Source: Halomonas nitroreducens (lineage in GTDB: Bacteria > Pseudomonadota > Gammaproteobacteria > Pseudomonadales > Halomonadaceae). Taken from it: a stretch of 64,000 nucleotides of DNA. The position numbers and the translations under genes were made by a program. The notes beneath the pieces are model-generated. The model was not told the DNA's origin, made no database searches, and saw only the letters and a list, made by a program, of their open reading frames with translations. The DNA is taken from the NCBI RefSeq assembly GCF_003966155.1, contig NZ_RXNS01000003.1, positions 124,001 to 188,000 of the forward strand, read 5' to 3'. Below, piece after piece: positions 20,701 to 28,945 of this stretch; within the stretch, counting starts at the first letter, position 1, and the number at the start of each line of letters is the position of its first letter.

Positions 20701-22116
20701 TCAGTCGGAGGCGAGCCGCAGCGCCACATAGTAGGAACGGCCATCACGATAGAGCCGGACCGGCACCACGCTGCCCTCGGGGAGCGCGGCGACCAGCTCG
20801 CCGAGCTGGGCCGGGCTCTCCACCGTCCGCTGGCCGATGCTGACCAGGATGTCGCCGGGGCGGATCCCCGCGGAGGCGGCGATGCCGTCGGGGGCCAGCT
20901 CGGTGACGCGCACGCCGTGCTCGAGCCCCAGCTTGCGCCGCTCGCCCTCCTCCAGGGACTGGACGACCACGCCCAGGCGGGCCGGCGCCGCATTGTCACC
21001 GTTGCCGCCGGCCAGGACGGGCTTATCGGGCCAGGCGCCCACGGCCAGGCGGATCGTCCGGAGCTCACCGTCGCGCAGCACGCTCAGCTCCACGTCGTCG
21101 CCCGGCGCGACGCGGCCGATCAGCCGCGGCAGGGTGCTCGAGCGCTCGACCTCCTGGCCGTTGACCTCGAGGATGATGTCACCGGCCTGCAGGCCACCCT
21201 CGGCCGCCGGGCCCTCGGGGTCCAGATCGGCGATCAGCGCCCCGCGGGGATTGTCCATGCCGAAGGATTCCGCCAGTTCGCGGGAGACCGGCTGGATCAT
21301 CACCCCGAGCCATCCGCGGCTCACCGAGCCGTCGGCCTGCAGCTGGTCGGCGACGTCCATGGCCACGTTGATGGGAATGGCGAACGACAGTCCCATGAAG
21401 CCACCGCTGCGGGTGAAGATCTGGGAGTTGATGCCGACCACCTCGCCGTCCAGGTTGAACAGCGGGCCGCCGGAGTTACCCGGGTTGATGGCCACGTCCG
21501 TCTGGATGAAGGGCACATAGACATCCCGCGGCAGGGTACGATTGATGGCGCTGACGATACCGGCGGTCACCGAGTGATCGAAGCCGAAGGGCGAGCCGAT
21601 GGCTGCCACCCACTCGCCCACCTCGAGCCGGTCGGAGTCGCCCAGTTCGAGTGTCGGCAGGTCGTCGGCATCGACCTTGAGCAGCGCCACGTCGGTCTTC
21701 TCGTCGGCCCCCACCAGCTCGGCCTCGAGCTCGCGACGGTCGTTGAGACGCACCAGGATCTGGTCGGCGGCGTCGACCACATGGGCGTTGGTCATGATGT
21801 AGCCATCAGCGTCGATGATGAAGCCGGAGCCGAGCGACTGACGCTCCTCGCTGCGTCCACCGCCTCCCGGGGGCACCGGCATGCGGTCACCGAAGAAGTG
21901 GCGGAAGATCTCGGGGATATCCTGGCCACCGAACTCGCCGAAGGGCGAGCCGGGACGCTCGACCACCCGGGAGGTGGAGATATTGACCACCCCGGGGGCC
22001 GCCTCCTTGACCAGCCCGGTGAAGTCCGGCAACTCCCGAGCCAGGGCGGACTGGCAGGCAAGGACCGCCAGGGTCAGAAGCATCCACAGGGAGAACTGTC
22101 GCGTCATGCGTGTCAT
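20701..22116 (-). CDS. mucD: Periplasmic serine protease/chaperone MucD (DegP family)
   Basis: HtrA-type protease that degrades misfolded envelope proteins and feeds back on AlgU activity. 471 aa. Signal peptide at residues 1-26 with cleavage near ALA-RE. Catalytic triad H112 (TNAHVV), D142 (TDVALL), S215 (GNSGGP), then two PDZ domains with GWLGV and DPEGPAAEGGLQAGD and, later, a second core. ATG 22116 has a good AGGAGT ribosome site; an upstream in-frame methionine would disturb the signal peptide. It is the last gene of the algU module. Confidence 0.95.
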   Translation of the reverse strand: MTRMTRQFSLWMLLTLAVLACQSALARELPDFTGLVKEAAPGVVNISTSRVVERPGSPFGEFGGQDIPEIFRHFFGDRMPVPPGGGGRSEERQSLGSGFIIDADGYIMTNAHVVDAADQILVRLNDRRELEAELVGADEKTDVALLKVDADDLPTLELGDSDRLEVGEWVAAIGSPFGFDHSVTAGIVSAINRTLPRDVYVPFIQTDVAINPGNSGGPLFNLDGEVVGINSQIFTRSGGFMGLSFAIPINVAMDVADQLQADGSVSRGWLGVMIQPVSRELAESFGMDNPRGALIADLDPEGPAAEGGLQAGDIILEVNGQEVERSSTLPRLIGRVAPGDDVELSVLRDGELRTIRLAVGAWPDKPVLAGGNGDNAAPARLGVVVQSLEEGERRKLGLEHGVRVTELAPDGIAASAGIRPGDILVSIGQRTVESPAQLGELVAALPEGSVVPVRLYRDGRSYYVALRLASD

Positions 22117-22185
22117 GAAAGACTCCTGTGACGAGGGTGTGATTAAAGGCAATGCAGTTTTATTACCGCGCTAACAGCAAAAGGT

Positions 22186-22650
22186 TCAGCCCGGGGGCCA
22201 GTTCACGGCGAGCAGTTGCGGCCGGTAGCGCCGGGCATGACGCTTGATGTGCCGGCGCAGCAAGCCGCCACCGGCCACCAGCCCGCCGACGAAGGCCAGC
22301 GCCACCAGAGGTTCGGACAGGGTCAGGCGGTCGGCGAGCAGAGCACCGCCAAGTGCCAGCCCCAGCGGCAGCCCGTAGGCCCAGAGACTGGCACGGGCCA
22401 CTGCCTCGGCGGGCAGCCCGAGGGACACGATATCGCCGACGGCCAGCGGCTGGGCCGCATCGATGGCCACTCGCATGGGACGCGAGGCCTGCCAGCGAGC
22501 CATGGCCCGGGTCCCGCATCCCTGGCGGGCGTGGCAGGCACCGCAGGCCGACTGGCGGCCGACCTCGACCCAGGCGCCCCCCGCGAAGGGCTCGACGACA
22601 CGGCCCTGCTCGACGAGCAGCGAGGCCGTCCCGGCAGTGATGGCACTCAT
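22186..22650 (-). CDS. rseC: SoxR-reducing/sigma-E modulator protein RseC (MucC)
   Basis: Small inner-membrane protein of the RseC/MucC family, 154 aa. The N-terminal cytoplasmic cysteine motif CGACHARQGCG is followed by two transmembrane segments (about residues 84-104 and 112-130) and a basic tail. The family modulates sigma-E signalling and the Rsx electron-transfer pathway; the exact role here is inferred. The ATG overlaps the mucB stop (ATGA, 22647-22650). Confidence 0.92.
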   Translation of the reverse strand: MSAITAGTASLLVEQGRVVEPFAGGAWVEVGRQSACGACHARQGCGTRAMARWQASRPMRVAIDAAQPLAVGDIVSLGLPAEAVARASLWAYGLPLGLALGGALLADRLTLSEPLVALAFVGGLVAGGGLLRRHIKRHARRYRPQLLAVNWPPG

Positions 22651-23663
22651 TGGCTCGCGGCCTCCGCCGTAGCCGAGGCCCCGTCGCCGACCACGTCCCG
22701 CCACTCCACGGCCTCGATCACCCGGCGCAGCACCCGTGGCGGCAGCTCGCCCATGGCCACCACCTGGCGGGGCCGTCCGCCCAGCTCACGGTGCTGTACT
22801 GCCGCATGGGAAACACCCAGCCGGTGCACGCCGGGGATCAGCAGATCCTGCCCTTCGAGGGGCTCGACGAAAATACTGAGCGTGGCCAGGCCGTCACCAT
22901 AGACACGATGGTCGACCCCCGGGCGCCGCGTGCTGCGGGTCTTGACCGGCTGGGCCACGAAGCCTTTCGGCAGCCAGCCGGGCCGCCAGCGATACTCGCG
23001 GGATGCCTGCCCGGGGGCAAGGCCGACCTGGCCATGGTGGAGCTGCGGGTCGCGCAGCTCGGTGACCTGGAAGGTTTCCACCACCCGCCCCTGCTCGTCG
23101 AGCAGCATCTGCTTGAGTGGCAAGGCGGAGCGGGCATCCAGCCAGAGGCGATGACCGTAACGCATCTCGTCCAGCGGCTCGATCTCGAGGCGCAGGGTCC
23201 GGCGGCCGGCGATGCGATCCTCCCCGGAGAGCTGCAGGCGATAGAGGCCGTCGAGGTGCTGGACGATGGCAGCCGGCGAGGCCAGGCTGGAACCGGCGGC
23301 CATGCCGTTCAGCCGGGCGATGCGCCCCTGACGTTCGAAGACCACGGGGGGACCATCGAGGAAACGGGCCACCTCGCGCTCGACGCCGTCGCGAATCTCG
23401 TGGGACAGCGCCAGGGTGCGCACGCCGTCCACCCCGATGCGCACCGCCCGGGCCTGGAAGACATAGCAGTGACCTGCCCACAGGCTGCGTTCGAACCAGC
23501 CCCTGGCCGACTCGGGATCGGGCTCGTCGGCCAGGGTGGTGCAGTCGAACTGCTCCTCGCTGGCTGCCATCGGGGCGTCCTGGGCCACGGCGACCGACAT
23601 CATCGCGGTGCCGGTCAGCACCAGGGCCATCAGCTGGCATGAGCGTCTCCGCCAGCCAGCCAT
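22647..23663 (-). CDS. mucB: Sigma-E factor regulatory protein MucB/RseB
   Basis: Periplasmic protein that binds the anti-sigma factor RseA/MucA and shields it from proteolysis until lipid or LPS signals arrive. 338 aa, signal peptide ending near SVAVA-QD. The LolA-like N-terminal domain includes FERSLWAGHCYVFQAR-type strands, and the C-terminal domain includes WRPGWLPKGFVAQ. Its start ATG shares one base with the mucA stop (TGATG). Confidence 0.94.
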   Translation of the reverse strand: MAGWRRRSCQLMALVLTGTAMMSVAVAQDAPMAASEEQFDCTTLADEPDPESARGWFERSLWAGHCYVFQARAVRIGVDGVRTLALSHEIRDGVEREVARFLDGPPVVFERQGRIARLNGMAAGSSLASPAAIVQHLDGLYRLQLSGEDRIAGRRTLRLEIEPLDEMRYGHRLWLDARSALPLKQMLLDEQGRVVETFQVTELRDPQLHHGQVGLAPGQASREYRWRPGWLPKGFVAQPVKTRSTRRPGVDHRVYGDGLATLSIFVEPLEGQDLLIPGVHRLGVSHAAVQHRELGGRPRQVVAMGELPPRVLRRVIEAVEWRDVVGDGASATAEAASQ

Positions 23664-24349
23664 CAGTGCTGACCCAGCGGCTCGCTTCCGGAGGCCCGCA
23701 GCAGCGGCATCCAGACGTCCCCGCCAGTGGCGGCGGCGCCCTCGGCGTGGCGGTCGAGATAGGACTGCAGCAGCAGCGCCTGCTGGCGATCCATGCGCAG
23801 GGACTGTCGCGGGGTCGGCGACATGAACATCGGCGTGCTTTCCCCGGTCCCCACGGTCATCAGGCCCTGCGGGTTCCTGGCCGGCTGCGACTGGAACATT
23901 GGCAGGTCGACCAGCGACGGCGCCTGCACGCTCGGGCCGGCCCCCTGGCCGGAAACGTCGGCGGTGGACGCCACGGGGTCGCTGCCCGAGGGCGTGCCCA
24001 GCGGCGAGGCACCGTTGTAGAACTGCACCCCGGTGATCACCATCAGCGAGACCGCCGCGGCGATGCCGGCGCTGCGCACCAGCGGCAGGGAACGGCGCGT
24101 GGCGGGCCCCTCGTCCGAGGCCGCCGGGGCCGGCTCGTCCTGCAGCCGGGCCATCACGCCCGCGGAGAGGTCGGTGGACACATCGACCTCCGTCTCGCGA
24201 CGCAGCAGGGATCTCATCAGGTGGTAACGGCGCCAGGCTTCCGCCGCATCGGGCTCGTCGTCCAGCGACTTCAGCAGGCGTCGCAACTCGAGCTCGTCAC
24301 CTTCGTTGTCCATCAGCGCAGAAAGCGATTCCCGTGCGTTCTGACTCAT
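23663..24349 (-). CDS. mucA: Anti-sigma-E factor MucA/RseA
   Basis: Single-pass inner-membrane anti-sigma factor that holds AlgU inactive. 228 aa. The N-terminal cytoplasmic domain (ESLSALMDNEGDELELRRLL and AWRRYHLMRSLLR) matches the RseA N-domain that binds sigma. One transmembrane segment lies at about residues 90-108, then a periplasmic region that would be cut by DegS/AlgW. It is separated from algU by a long 191-base gap with a candidate sigma-E promoter. Confidence 0.94.
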   Translation of the reverse strand: MSQNARESLSALMDNEGDELELRRLLKSLDDEPDAAEAWRRYHLMRSLLRRETEVDVSTDLSAGVMARLQDEPAPAASDEGPATRRSLPLVRSAGIAAAVSLMVITGVQFYNGASPLGTPSGSDPVASTADVSGQGAGPSVQAPSLVDLPMFQSQPARNPQGLMTVGTGESTPMFMSPTPRQSLRMDRQQALLLQSYLDRHAEGAAATGGDVWMPLLRASGSEPLGQH

Positions 24350-24482
24350 TCTTCACACCCTCACACTCGTCAAGACTTATCCGCCTTGCATCCATAGGAA
24401 GCCCGGTATCCCGACCTCGATGCCCACGCCCTCGGCGCTGTCGGCACGCAGCTGACACGCAGCTGGCAAGCCGGTCACCGCA

Positions 24483-24510
24483 TATGACGTCAGCGGCGCC
24501 CGACAGTTCA
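24483..24510 (-). promoter_or_regulatory. Candidate sigma-E (AlgU) promoter for mucA-mucB-rseC-mucD
   Basis: TGAACTG (minus strand, 24504-24510), 15-base spacer, GTCATA (24483-24488). This fits the sigma-E consensus GGAACTT-N15/16-GTCTAA moderately well and lies in the unusually long algU-mucA gap. It is a motif match only. Confidence 0.35.
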
Positions 24511-24540
24511 GCCAATCGACAAAAACGATGAAAATTCGGC

Positions 24541-25146
24541 TCATTCGGTCAGCGCTTCCTGGTTCCGCGACGTGGTCACCAGGGGACGAATATGCTGATC
24601 CACCGCCTCGCGGGCACGGAAGATGCGCGATCGCACCGTGCCCACCGGGCAGTCCATGATGTTGGCGATGTCCTCGTAGGAGAGCCCATCGAGCTCACGC
24701 AGGGTGATGGCCGTGCGCAGGTCATCGGGGAGAGCCTCGATGGCCTCGAAGACGGCATCCTGCAGCTGGTCACGGGCGATGGCGGCCTCGGGAGTCTCGA
24801 TATCGGCCAGCCGGCCGCTGTGGTCGACGATCTCGGCATCGACGATATCCAGGTCACTGCCCGGCGGGCGGCGCCCCTTGGACACCAGGTGGTTCTTGGC
24901 GGTATTGATGGCGATGCGGTACATCCAGGTATAGAAGGCACTCTCGGCGCGGAACTTGCCCAGCGCCCGGTAGGCCTTGATGAACGCCTCCTGGGCCACG
25001 TCCTGCACCTCGGCATGGTCGTGGACGTAACGGCCGATCAGGCCGATGATCTTGTGCTGGTACTTCTTGACCAGCAGGTCGAAAGCGCGGGTATCCCCTT
25101 TCTGGGCGCGCTCGACGAGTTGCTGGTCGGTCTCCCGAGTGCCCAT
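24541..25146 (-). CDS. algU: RNA polymerase sigma factor AlgU/RpoE
   Basis: Group 4 (ECF) sigma factor for envelope stress. 201 aa. Region 2 contains HAEVQDVAQEAFIKAYRALGKFR and AFYTWMYRIAINTAKNHL; region 4 contains LPDDLRTAITLRELDGLSYEDIANIMDCPVGTVRSRIFRAR. It is followed by its anti-sigma gene mucA. A GGGGAGG ribosome site precedes the ATG. In Pseudomonas the same module controls exopolysaccharide synthesis; targets here are not visible. Confidence 0.97.
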   Translation of the reverse strand: MGTRETDQQLVERAQKGDTRAFDLLVKKYQHKIIGLIGRYVHDHAEVQDVAQEAFIKAYRALGKFRAESAFYTWMYRIAINTAKNHLVSKGRRPPGSDLDIVDAEIVDHSGRLADIETPEAAIARDQLQDAVFEAIEALPDDLRTAITLRELDGLSYEDIANIMDCPVGTVRSRIFRAREAVDQHIRPLVTTSRNQEALTE

Positions 25147-25486
25147 TCAACGCCTCCCCGCGGCGCGAGCTGGACGCGGCGTTGCGGCGGAACGTCGCGA
25201 TGAGACTGGTGTCGCTTCCATATGTATCAACCTAGACCCTGGGGTGAGCGTGCGCCGATGTCGGCAGGTGCCCAAGTGTTCCTGTTTCTCGGGCAGGCAT
25301 CAAGCGCTGGTCATGGCCCGGACGCGCCCACGAGGGCGTCTCCCCGAGCACGCGCCGTCAACGCCGGCGGTGTGACAAGCACCACCGCCCGAGGGTTCCG
25401 TCTGCGATTGAATTTGCCTGGCACGCGGGCGATAGTAGACGTCTCACGCCGAATCAGCGCTGACACGACACAGGTAGCAAAGCAAA
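25147..25486. other. Intergenic region between algU and aroF (340 bases)
   Basis: Divergent promoter region with no gene seen. On the minus strand, GGAACCC (25393-25399), a 16-base spacer and GTCACA (25371-25376) resemble a sigma-E promoter and would give algU a leader of about 220 bases. On the plus strand a sigma-70 candidate for the DAHP synthase overlaps this stretch. Confidence 0.5.
25408..25436 (+). promoter_or_regulatory. Sigma-70 promoter candidate for the DAHP synthase gene
   Basis: TTGAAT (25408-25413), 17-base spacer, GATAGT (25431-25436), about 50 bases before the ATG. Confidence 0.45.
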
Positions 25487-26566
25487 ATGTCCGAGCAACA
25501 GGTCAACAACCTCAACGTCCTTTCCGAGGACGTCCTCATCACCCCGGCAGCCCTCAAGCAGGAGATCCCCCTCTCCGACGAGGCCGAGCGGACGGTGATC
25601 GAGGGGCGCAACACCATCCAGGCCATCCTCGATGGTCGCGATCCCCGCCTGCTGATGGTGGTCGGCCCCTGCTCGATCCACGACGTGGACGCCGCCCTGG
25701 ACTATGCCCGCCAGCTGCGGCGCCTGGCGGATGAGGTGAAGGATAGCCTGTATATCGTGATGCGCGTCTATTTCGAGAAGCCGCGCACCACGGTGGGCTG
25801 GAAGGGCCTGATCAACGATCCCCACCTGAACGGTTCCTTCGAGATCGAGGAAGGCCTGCACATCGCCCGCCGCCTGCTCGTCGAACTGACCGAGATGGGG
25901 CTGCCGCTCGCCACCGAGGCCCTGGACCCGATCTCGCCGCAGTACCTGCAGGACTGCATCAGCTGGTCGGCCATCGGCGCCCGGACCACCGAGTCCCAGA
26001 CCCACCGCGAGATGGCCTCCGGCCTGTCCTGCCCCGTGGGCTTCAAGAACGGCACCGACGGCAGCCTCGACGTGGCGGTCAATGCCCTGCAGTCGGTGGC
26101 CCATCCACACAACTTCCTGGGTATCGACCAGGCCGGCAAGGTGGCGATCATCCGCACCCGCGGCAACGCCTATGGCCACGTGGTGCTGCGCGGCGGCAAC
26201 GGCAAGCCGAACTACGACAGCGTGAGCGTGGCGCTGGCCGAGCAGGAGCTGAACAAGGCCGGTGTCACGCCGAACATCATGATCGACTGCTCGCATGCCA
26301 ACTCCAACAAGGACCCGGGGCTGCAACCGCTGGTACTGGAGAACGTCACCAACCAGATCCTCGAGGGCAACCACTCGATCATCGGGCTGATGGTCGAATC
26401 CAACCTCGGCTGGGGCAACCAGAAGATCCCCGAGGATCACAGCCAGCTGATCTACGGGGTGTCCGTCACCGACGCCTGCATCGACTGGGCCACCACCGAG
26501 AGCGCCTTCAAGGGCATGAACGAGAAACTGGCCCCGGTGCTGGCCAAGCGCCGCCAGGCCGCCTGA
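25487..26566 (+). CDS. aroF: 3-deoxy-7-phosphoheptulonate (DAHP) synthase, AroF-like
   Basis: First enzyme of the shikimate pathway: PEP plus erythrose 4-phosphate gives DAHP. 359 aa, class I (AroFGH type). VVGPCSIHD, RVYFEKPRTTVGWKG, SWSAIGARTTESQTHREMASGLS and DCSHANSNKD are active-site signatures. SWSAIGARTTESQTHREMASGLS and the CSHxNSNKD form are closer to E. coli AroF (tyrosine-sensitive) than AroG, but feedback specificity cannot be settled by eye. It is a single-gene unit ending in a hairpin. Confidence 0.93.
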   Translation: MSEQQVNNLNVLSEDVLITPAALKQEIPLSDEAERTVIEGRNTIQAILDGRDPRLLMVVGPCSIHDVDAALDYARQLRRLADEVKDSLYIVMRVYFEKPRTTVGWKGLINDPHLNGSFEIEEGLHIARRLLVELTEMGLPLATEALDPISPQYLQDCISWSAIGARTTESQTHREMASGLSCPVGFKNGTDGSLDVAVNALQSVAHPHNFLGIDQAGKVAIIRTRGNAYGHVVLRGGNGKPNYDSVSVALAEQELNKAGVTPNIMIDCSHANSNKDPGLQPLVLENVTNQILEGNHSIIGLMVESNLGWGNQKIPEDHSQLIYGVSVTDACIDWATTESAFKGMNEKLAPVLAKRRQAA

Positions 26567-26596
26567 GCGCCTTCATCTCACCAGCTCTCTCGCGAA

Positions 26597-26620
26597 CGGG
26601 CCCGCCGATTGGCGGGCCCG
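26597..26620 (+). terminator. Hairpin after the DAHP synthase gene
   Basis: Perfect 10-bp stem CGGGCCCGCC/GGCGGGCCCG with loop GATT, 31 bases after the stop. No T-tract. It may act from both sides, because the next gene converges. Confidence 0.65.
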
Positions 26621-26651
26621 CTGCGTCAGTCGCCGCAACCGCCTGACGGTA

Positions 26652-27509
26652 TCAGCGATGCGCCCCGTGAATCAGCTCGCAAGCCCAGCTGATCGCCTCG
26701 GGATAGGCCTCAGCGTCCAGCACGAACTCCTGCCCCCGGGCGACGGCCTGTAGCTCGACGCGGTCGGCATGCCGCTGCCAGCGCCGTGGGTCGGCATGAT
26801 AGGACAGCGGCGGCCGCCCCGCTCCCGGATGGAACCAGGCCGGGAGCTCCCAGGCGGAGACCTTCCCGGCACCGGAGGCCGTCAGACGCTGGCGCGGCGA
26901 GGCACGCGGGAAGATGCCGGCGCCCGGCAGCCCGGTGTCCCGCCCCGCGAGCGTCAGCCGGGGAGAGGCGATGTAGAGCATGTTGTGACGCGTGTCGAGG
27001 CGCTGGCAGTGCGGGTGGTCGTGTGCCCACGCAACGCCCTCGGGCATGGCCTCGCCCAGCAGCAAGGTGTCTCCCACCTGCATCCAGCCCCAGAGCACAT
27101 GGCAGGGCCGGGCGTCCCGCACGAAGCGGCAGGCGCCATCAAGGCGTTCGACGCGACGAAACAGTCCGAAGAACAGGAACAGGTCTCCCGGTCCGACGCC
27201 CTGGTTGTACAGGTGGCTCTGGGCCTGCCCCATCTGGCCGAACAGCGGCCGCCAGCCCGGCCGGCGCGGCAGCTGGTCCGCCACGAGGTCGGGATCCAGA
27301 TGCGCGCCGGCCTCCGGGGCGATCCGCCCCCGGGTGAGATCGGACACCAGCGGCCCCAACGGCTCGCCCTGATGGGTGATCGCCGTGTAGGGAATCACCG
27401 AGCGGCCATCCGGGATCGGCAGCGCGATCAGCCGGCCATCGGGCAGGATCGGGTTGGGCACGCCGCCGGCGGCGGTATCGAAGCCCTTGCGGCTGAGGAT
27501 CAGTTTCAT
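26652..27509 (-). CDS. Nmad3-like (nucleotide-modification-associated domain 3) protein
   Basis: 285 aa cytosolic protein with no signal or membrane segment. The N-terminus ILSRKGFDTAAGGVPNPI and the sequences GQAQSHLYNQGVGPGDLFLFFGLFR and HNMLYIASPRL match what I recall of the Nmad3 family, which was predicted from gene neighbourhoods to take part in modified-nucleotide metabolism. No enzymatic activity is proven to my knowledge, and I see no catalytic motif that fixes a reaction. Neighbours here are chromosomal (a LysR gene 44 bases upstream on the same strand, DAHP synthase converging), with no phage genes. Family assignment is from memory of the conserved N-terminus. Confidence 0.7.
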   Translation of the reverse strand: MKLILSRKGFDTAAGGVPNPILPDGRLIALPIPDGRSVIPYTAITHQGEPLGPLVSDLTRGRIAPEAGAHLDPDLVADQLPRRPGWRPLFGQMGQAQSHLYNQGVGPGDLFLFFGLFRRVERLDGACRFVRDARPCHVLWGWMQVGDTLLLGEAMPEGVAWAHDHPHCQRLDTRHNMLYIASPRLTLAGRDTGLPGAGIFPRASPRQRLTASGAGKVSAWELPAWFHPGAGRPPLSYHADPRRWQRHADRVELQAVARGQEFVLDAEAYPEAISWACELIHGAHR

Positions 27510-27553
27510 TCGCTCTCCTCATCGTCCGAGCGCTTCTCCCGGCCCTCGTCCCG

Positions 27554-28489
27554 TCAGTGTCGGGAGGCGGTTTCCCGCTTCGGGGCCCCGGCAGCCGTCA
27601 GACAAGGCAGGTCCCGGCATTCCTCCCGAACATGGTCGATGAGCCGGGAGGCCCGATGGGTCAGCAGCTGGCGACGATACCAGACCGCGAACAGCTCGCG
27701 GCTGACACCCTGCCAGTCGGCCAGCACCGGCACCAGCTCGCCACTCTCGAGCTCGTCCCGGATCTCGGTGAGGGGCAGCAGCGCCACCCCCAGGCCATCC
27801 AGGACGAAGTTCCTGGCCACCCGTAACTCATTGGTGGCGACCCTGGCCCCGTCGGGCACGAACTCGACCCGCTCTCCCGTCGTGCGATGCTGGAGCCTCC
27901 AGCGGGCGATGGGCGTGACAACGATCGACCGGCACGCCCGCAGGTCCTCGGGCGTGCCGGGCGGGCTCGAGAGGCCGGCCAGGTAGCCCGGCGTGGCCAC
28001 CACCCTCAGCGGGATGTCCCCCAGCTTGACCTGGCTGAGCTCGGAATCCTCCTGGGGCCCGACCCGCAGGGCGAAATCGGCCCCCGAGGCCAGGAAGCGC
28101 GTCAGCTCATTGCTCAGTTCCAGCTGCAGCTCGATGCCGGGGTTGGCCTCGAGAAAGCGGGTGAACATGGACTGCAGGGTGCTGATGGTGAGGCTCAGAG
28201 GCGCCAGCACCCGGATCTTGCCGCGGGAGCCGGAGACCTCATCCTGGAAGACGGCCAGACGCGCCTCCAGGGACTCCACGAAGTAGGCACTCTGCCCATA
28301 GAGCTCCTCTCCCTCGTGAGTCAGGGTGAACTGGTGGCTGCTGCGATGGATCAAGCGACACGACAGCGCCTGCTCGAGCTGCTTGAGGCGCCGACTCACC
28401 GTCGCCTGAGGCAGGCCCAGCACCCGGGCCGCCTCCTTCAGGCTGCCGGCCTTGACGATATGCACGAAGAGGGCAGTGTCATCGAACAT
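27554..28489 (-). CDS. LysR-family transcriptional regulator
   Basis: About 311 aa. The N-terminal winged helix-turn-helix includes GSLKEAARVLGLPQATVSRRLKQLEQALSCRLIHR. The C-terminal effector domain has a periplasmic-binding-protein fold with RVLAPLSLTISTL and FALRVGP. The second ATG (28489) was chosen: the first (28501) lies inside a palindrome that looks like the regulator's own operator. It is divergent from a DUF2798 gene, its likely target, and upstream of the Nmad3-like gene, which may be cotranscribed. Confidence 0.93.
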   Translation of the reverse strand: MFDDTALFVHIVKAGSLKEAARVLGLPQATVSRRLKQLEQALSCRLIHRSSHQFTLTHEGEELYGQSAYFVESLEARLAVFQDEVSGSRGKIRVLAPLSLTISTLQSMFTRFLEANPGIELQLELSNELTRFLASGADFALRVGPQEDSELSQVKLGDIPLRVVATPGYLAGLSSPPGTPEDLRACRSIVVTPIARWRLQHRTTGERVEFVPDGARVATNELRVARNFVLDGLGVALLPLTEIRDELESGELVPVLADWQGVSRELFAVWYRRQLLTHRASRLIDHVREECRDLPCLTAAGAPKRETASRH

Positions 28490-28491
28490 CC

Positions 28492-28540
28492 TGGATTCCA
28501 TAAATGGAAATTACGCTTTCATTTTGCGCTATGGATTCCA
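28492..28540. promoter_or_regulatory. Palindromic operator candidates of the LysR regulator
   Basis: TGGATTCCA occurs at 28492-28500 and again at 28532-28540, 40 bases apart; each is itself a near-palindrome (TGGA-N-TCCA). Between them TTCCAT-AA-ATGGAA (28496-28509) is a perfect inverted repeat overlapping the first copy. The position between divergent genes fits LysR-type autoregulation. Confidence 0.55.
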
Positions 28541-28599
28541 GTTTCGTCACCTCCTATCGTGGAGCTCGATCCTGAAACCACGCCGATCAAGGTGTCACC

Positions 28600-28809
28600 A
28601 TGAAGCATCGCATCGTCTCCACGCTCATCATGTCCTTCTTCCTGTCGTCGCTGATGAGCCTCTGGGTCTCCTTCCTCAACCTGGGCCTGAGCGAGATCTT
28701 GCTGAGCCAGTGGGGGCGCGCCTTCACCCTCGCCTGGCCGGCGGCCGCCGTCATCGCCTTCTTCTTCGGCCCGCTGTCCCAGAAGATCACGGCTCGGTTG
28801 CTCGGCTAA
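28600..28809 (+). CDS. DUF2798 family small membrane protein
   Basis: 69 aa with two predicted transmembrane helices (about residues 6-28 and 42-62) joined by a short loop containing LNLGLSEILLSQW. This matches the DUF2798 layout. Function is unknown. DUF2798 genes are often found next to a LysR regulator, as here. The ATG follows a weak GGTGTC ribosome site. Confidence 0.8.
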   Translation: MKHRIVSTLIMSFFLSSLMSLWVSFLNLGLSEILLSQWGRAFTLAWPAAAVIAFFFGPLSQKITARLLG

Positions 28810-28945
28810 TTGCCTGGCTGGAGTTACCCCGATCCATTTGATCGTCGCCCGCGCCGGCCGGACCTGCCGAGACTGGCACACCCTCGAGCGCATCCGCATG
28901 CCCGGCGCCGCCGGGCATTCGCGTGCCGATGGTCCCCGGGGCGAC

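Noticed and set aside
22117..22185. Sigma-E promoter directly upstream of mucD (TGAACCT with TAATAA)
   Set aside because: The -10 does not match GTCTAA or TCTGA; left out as too weak.
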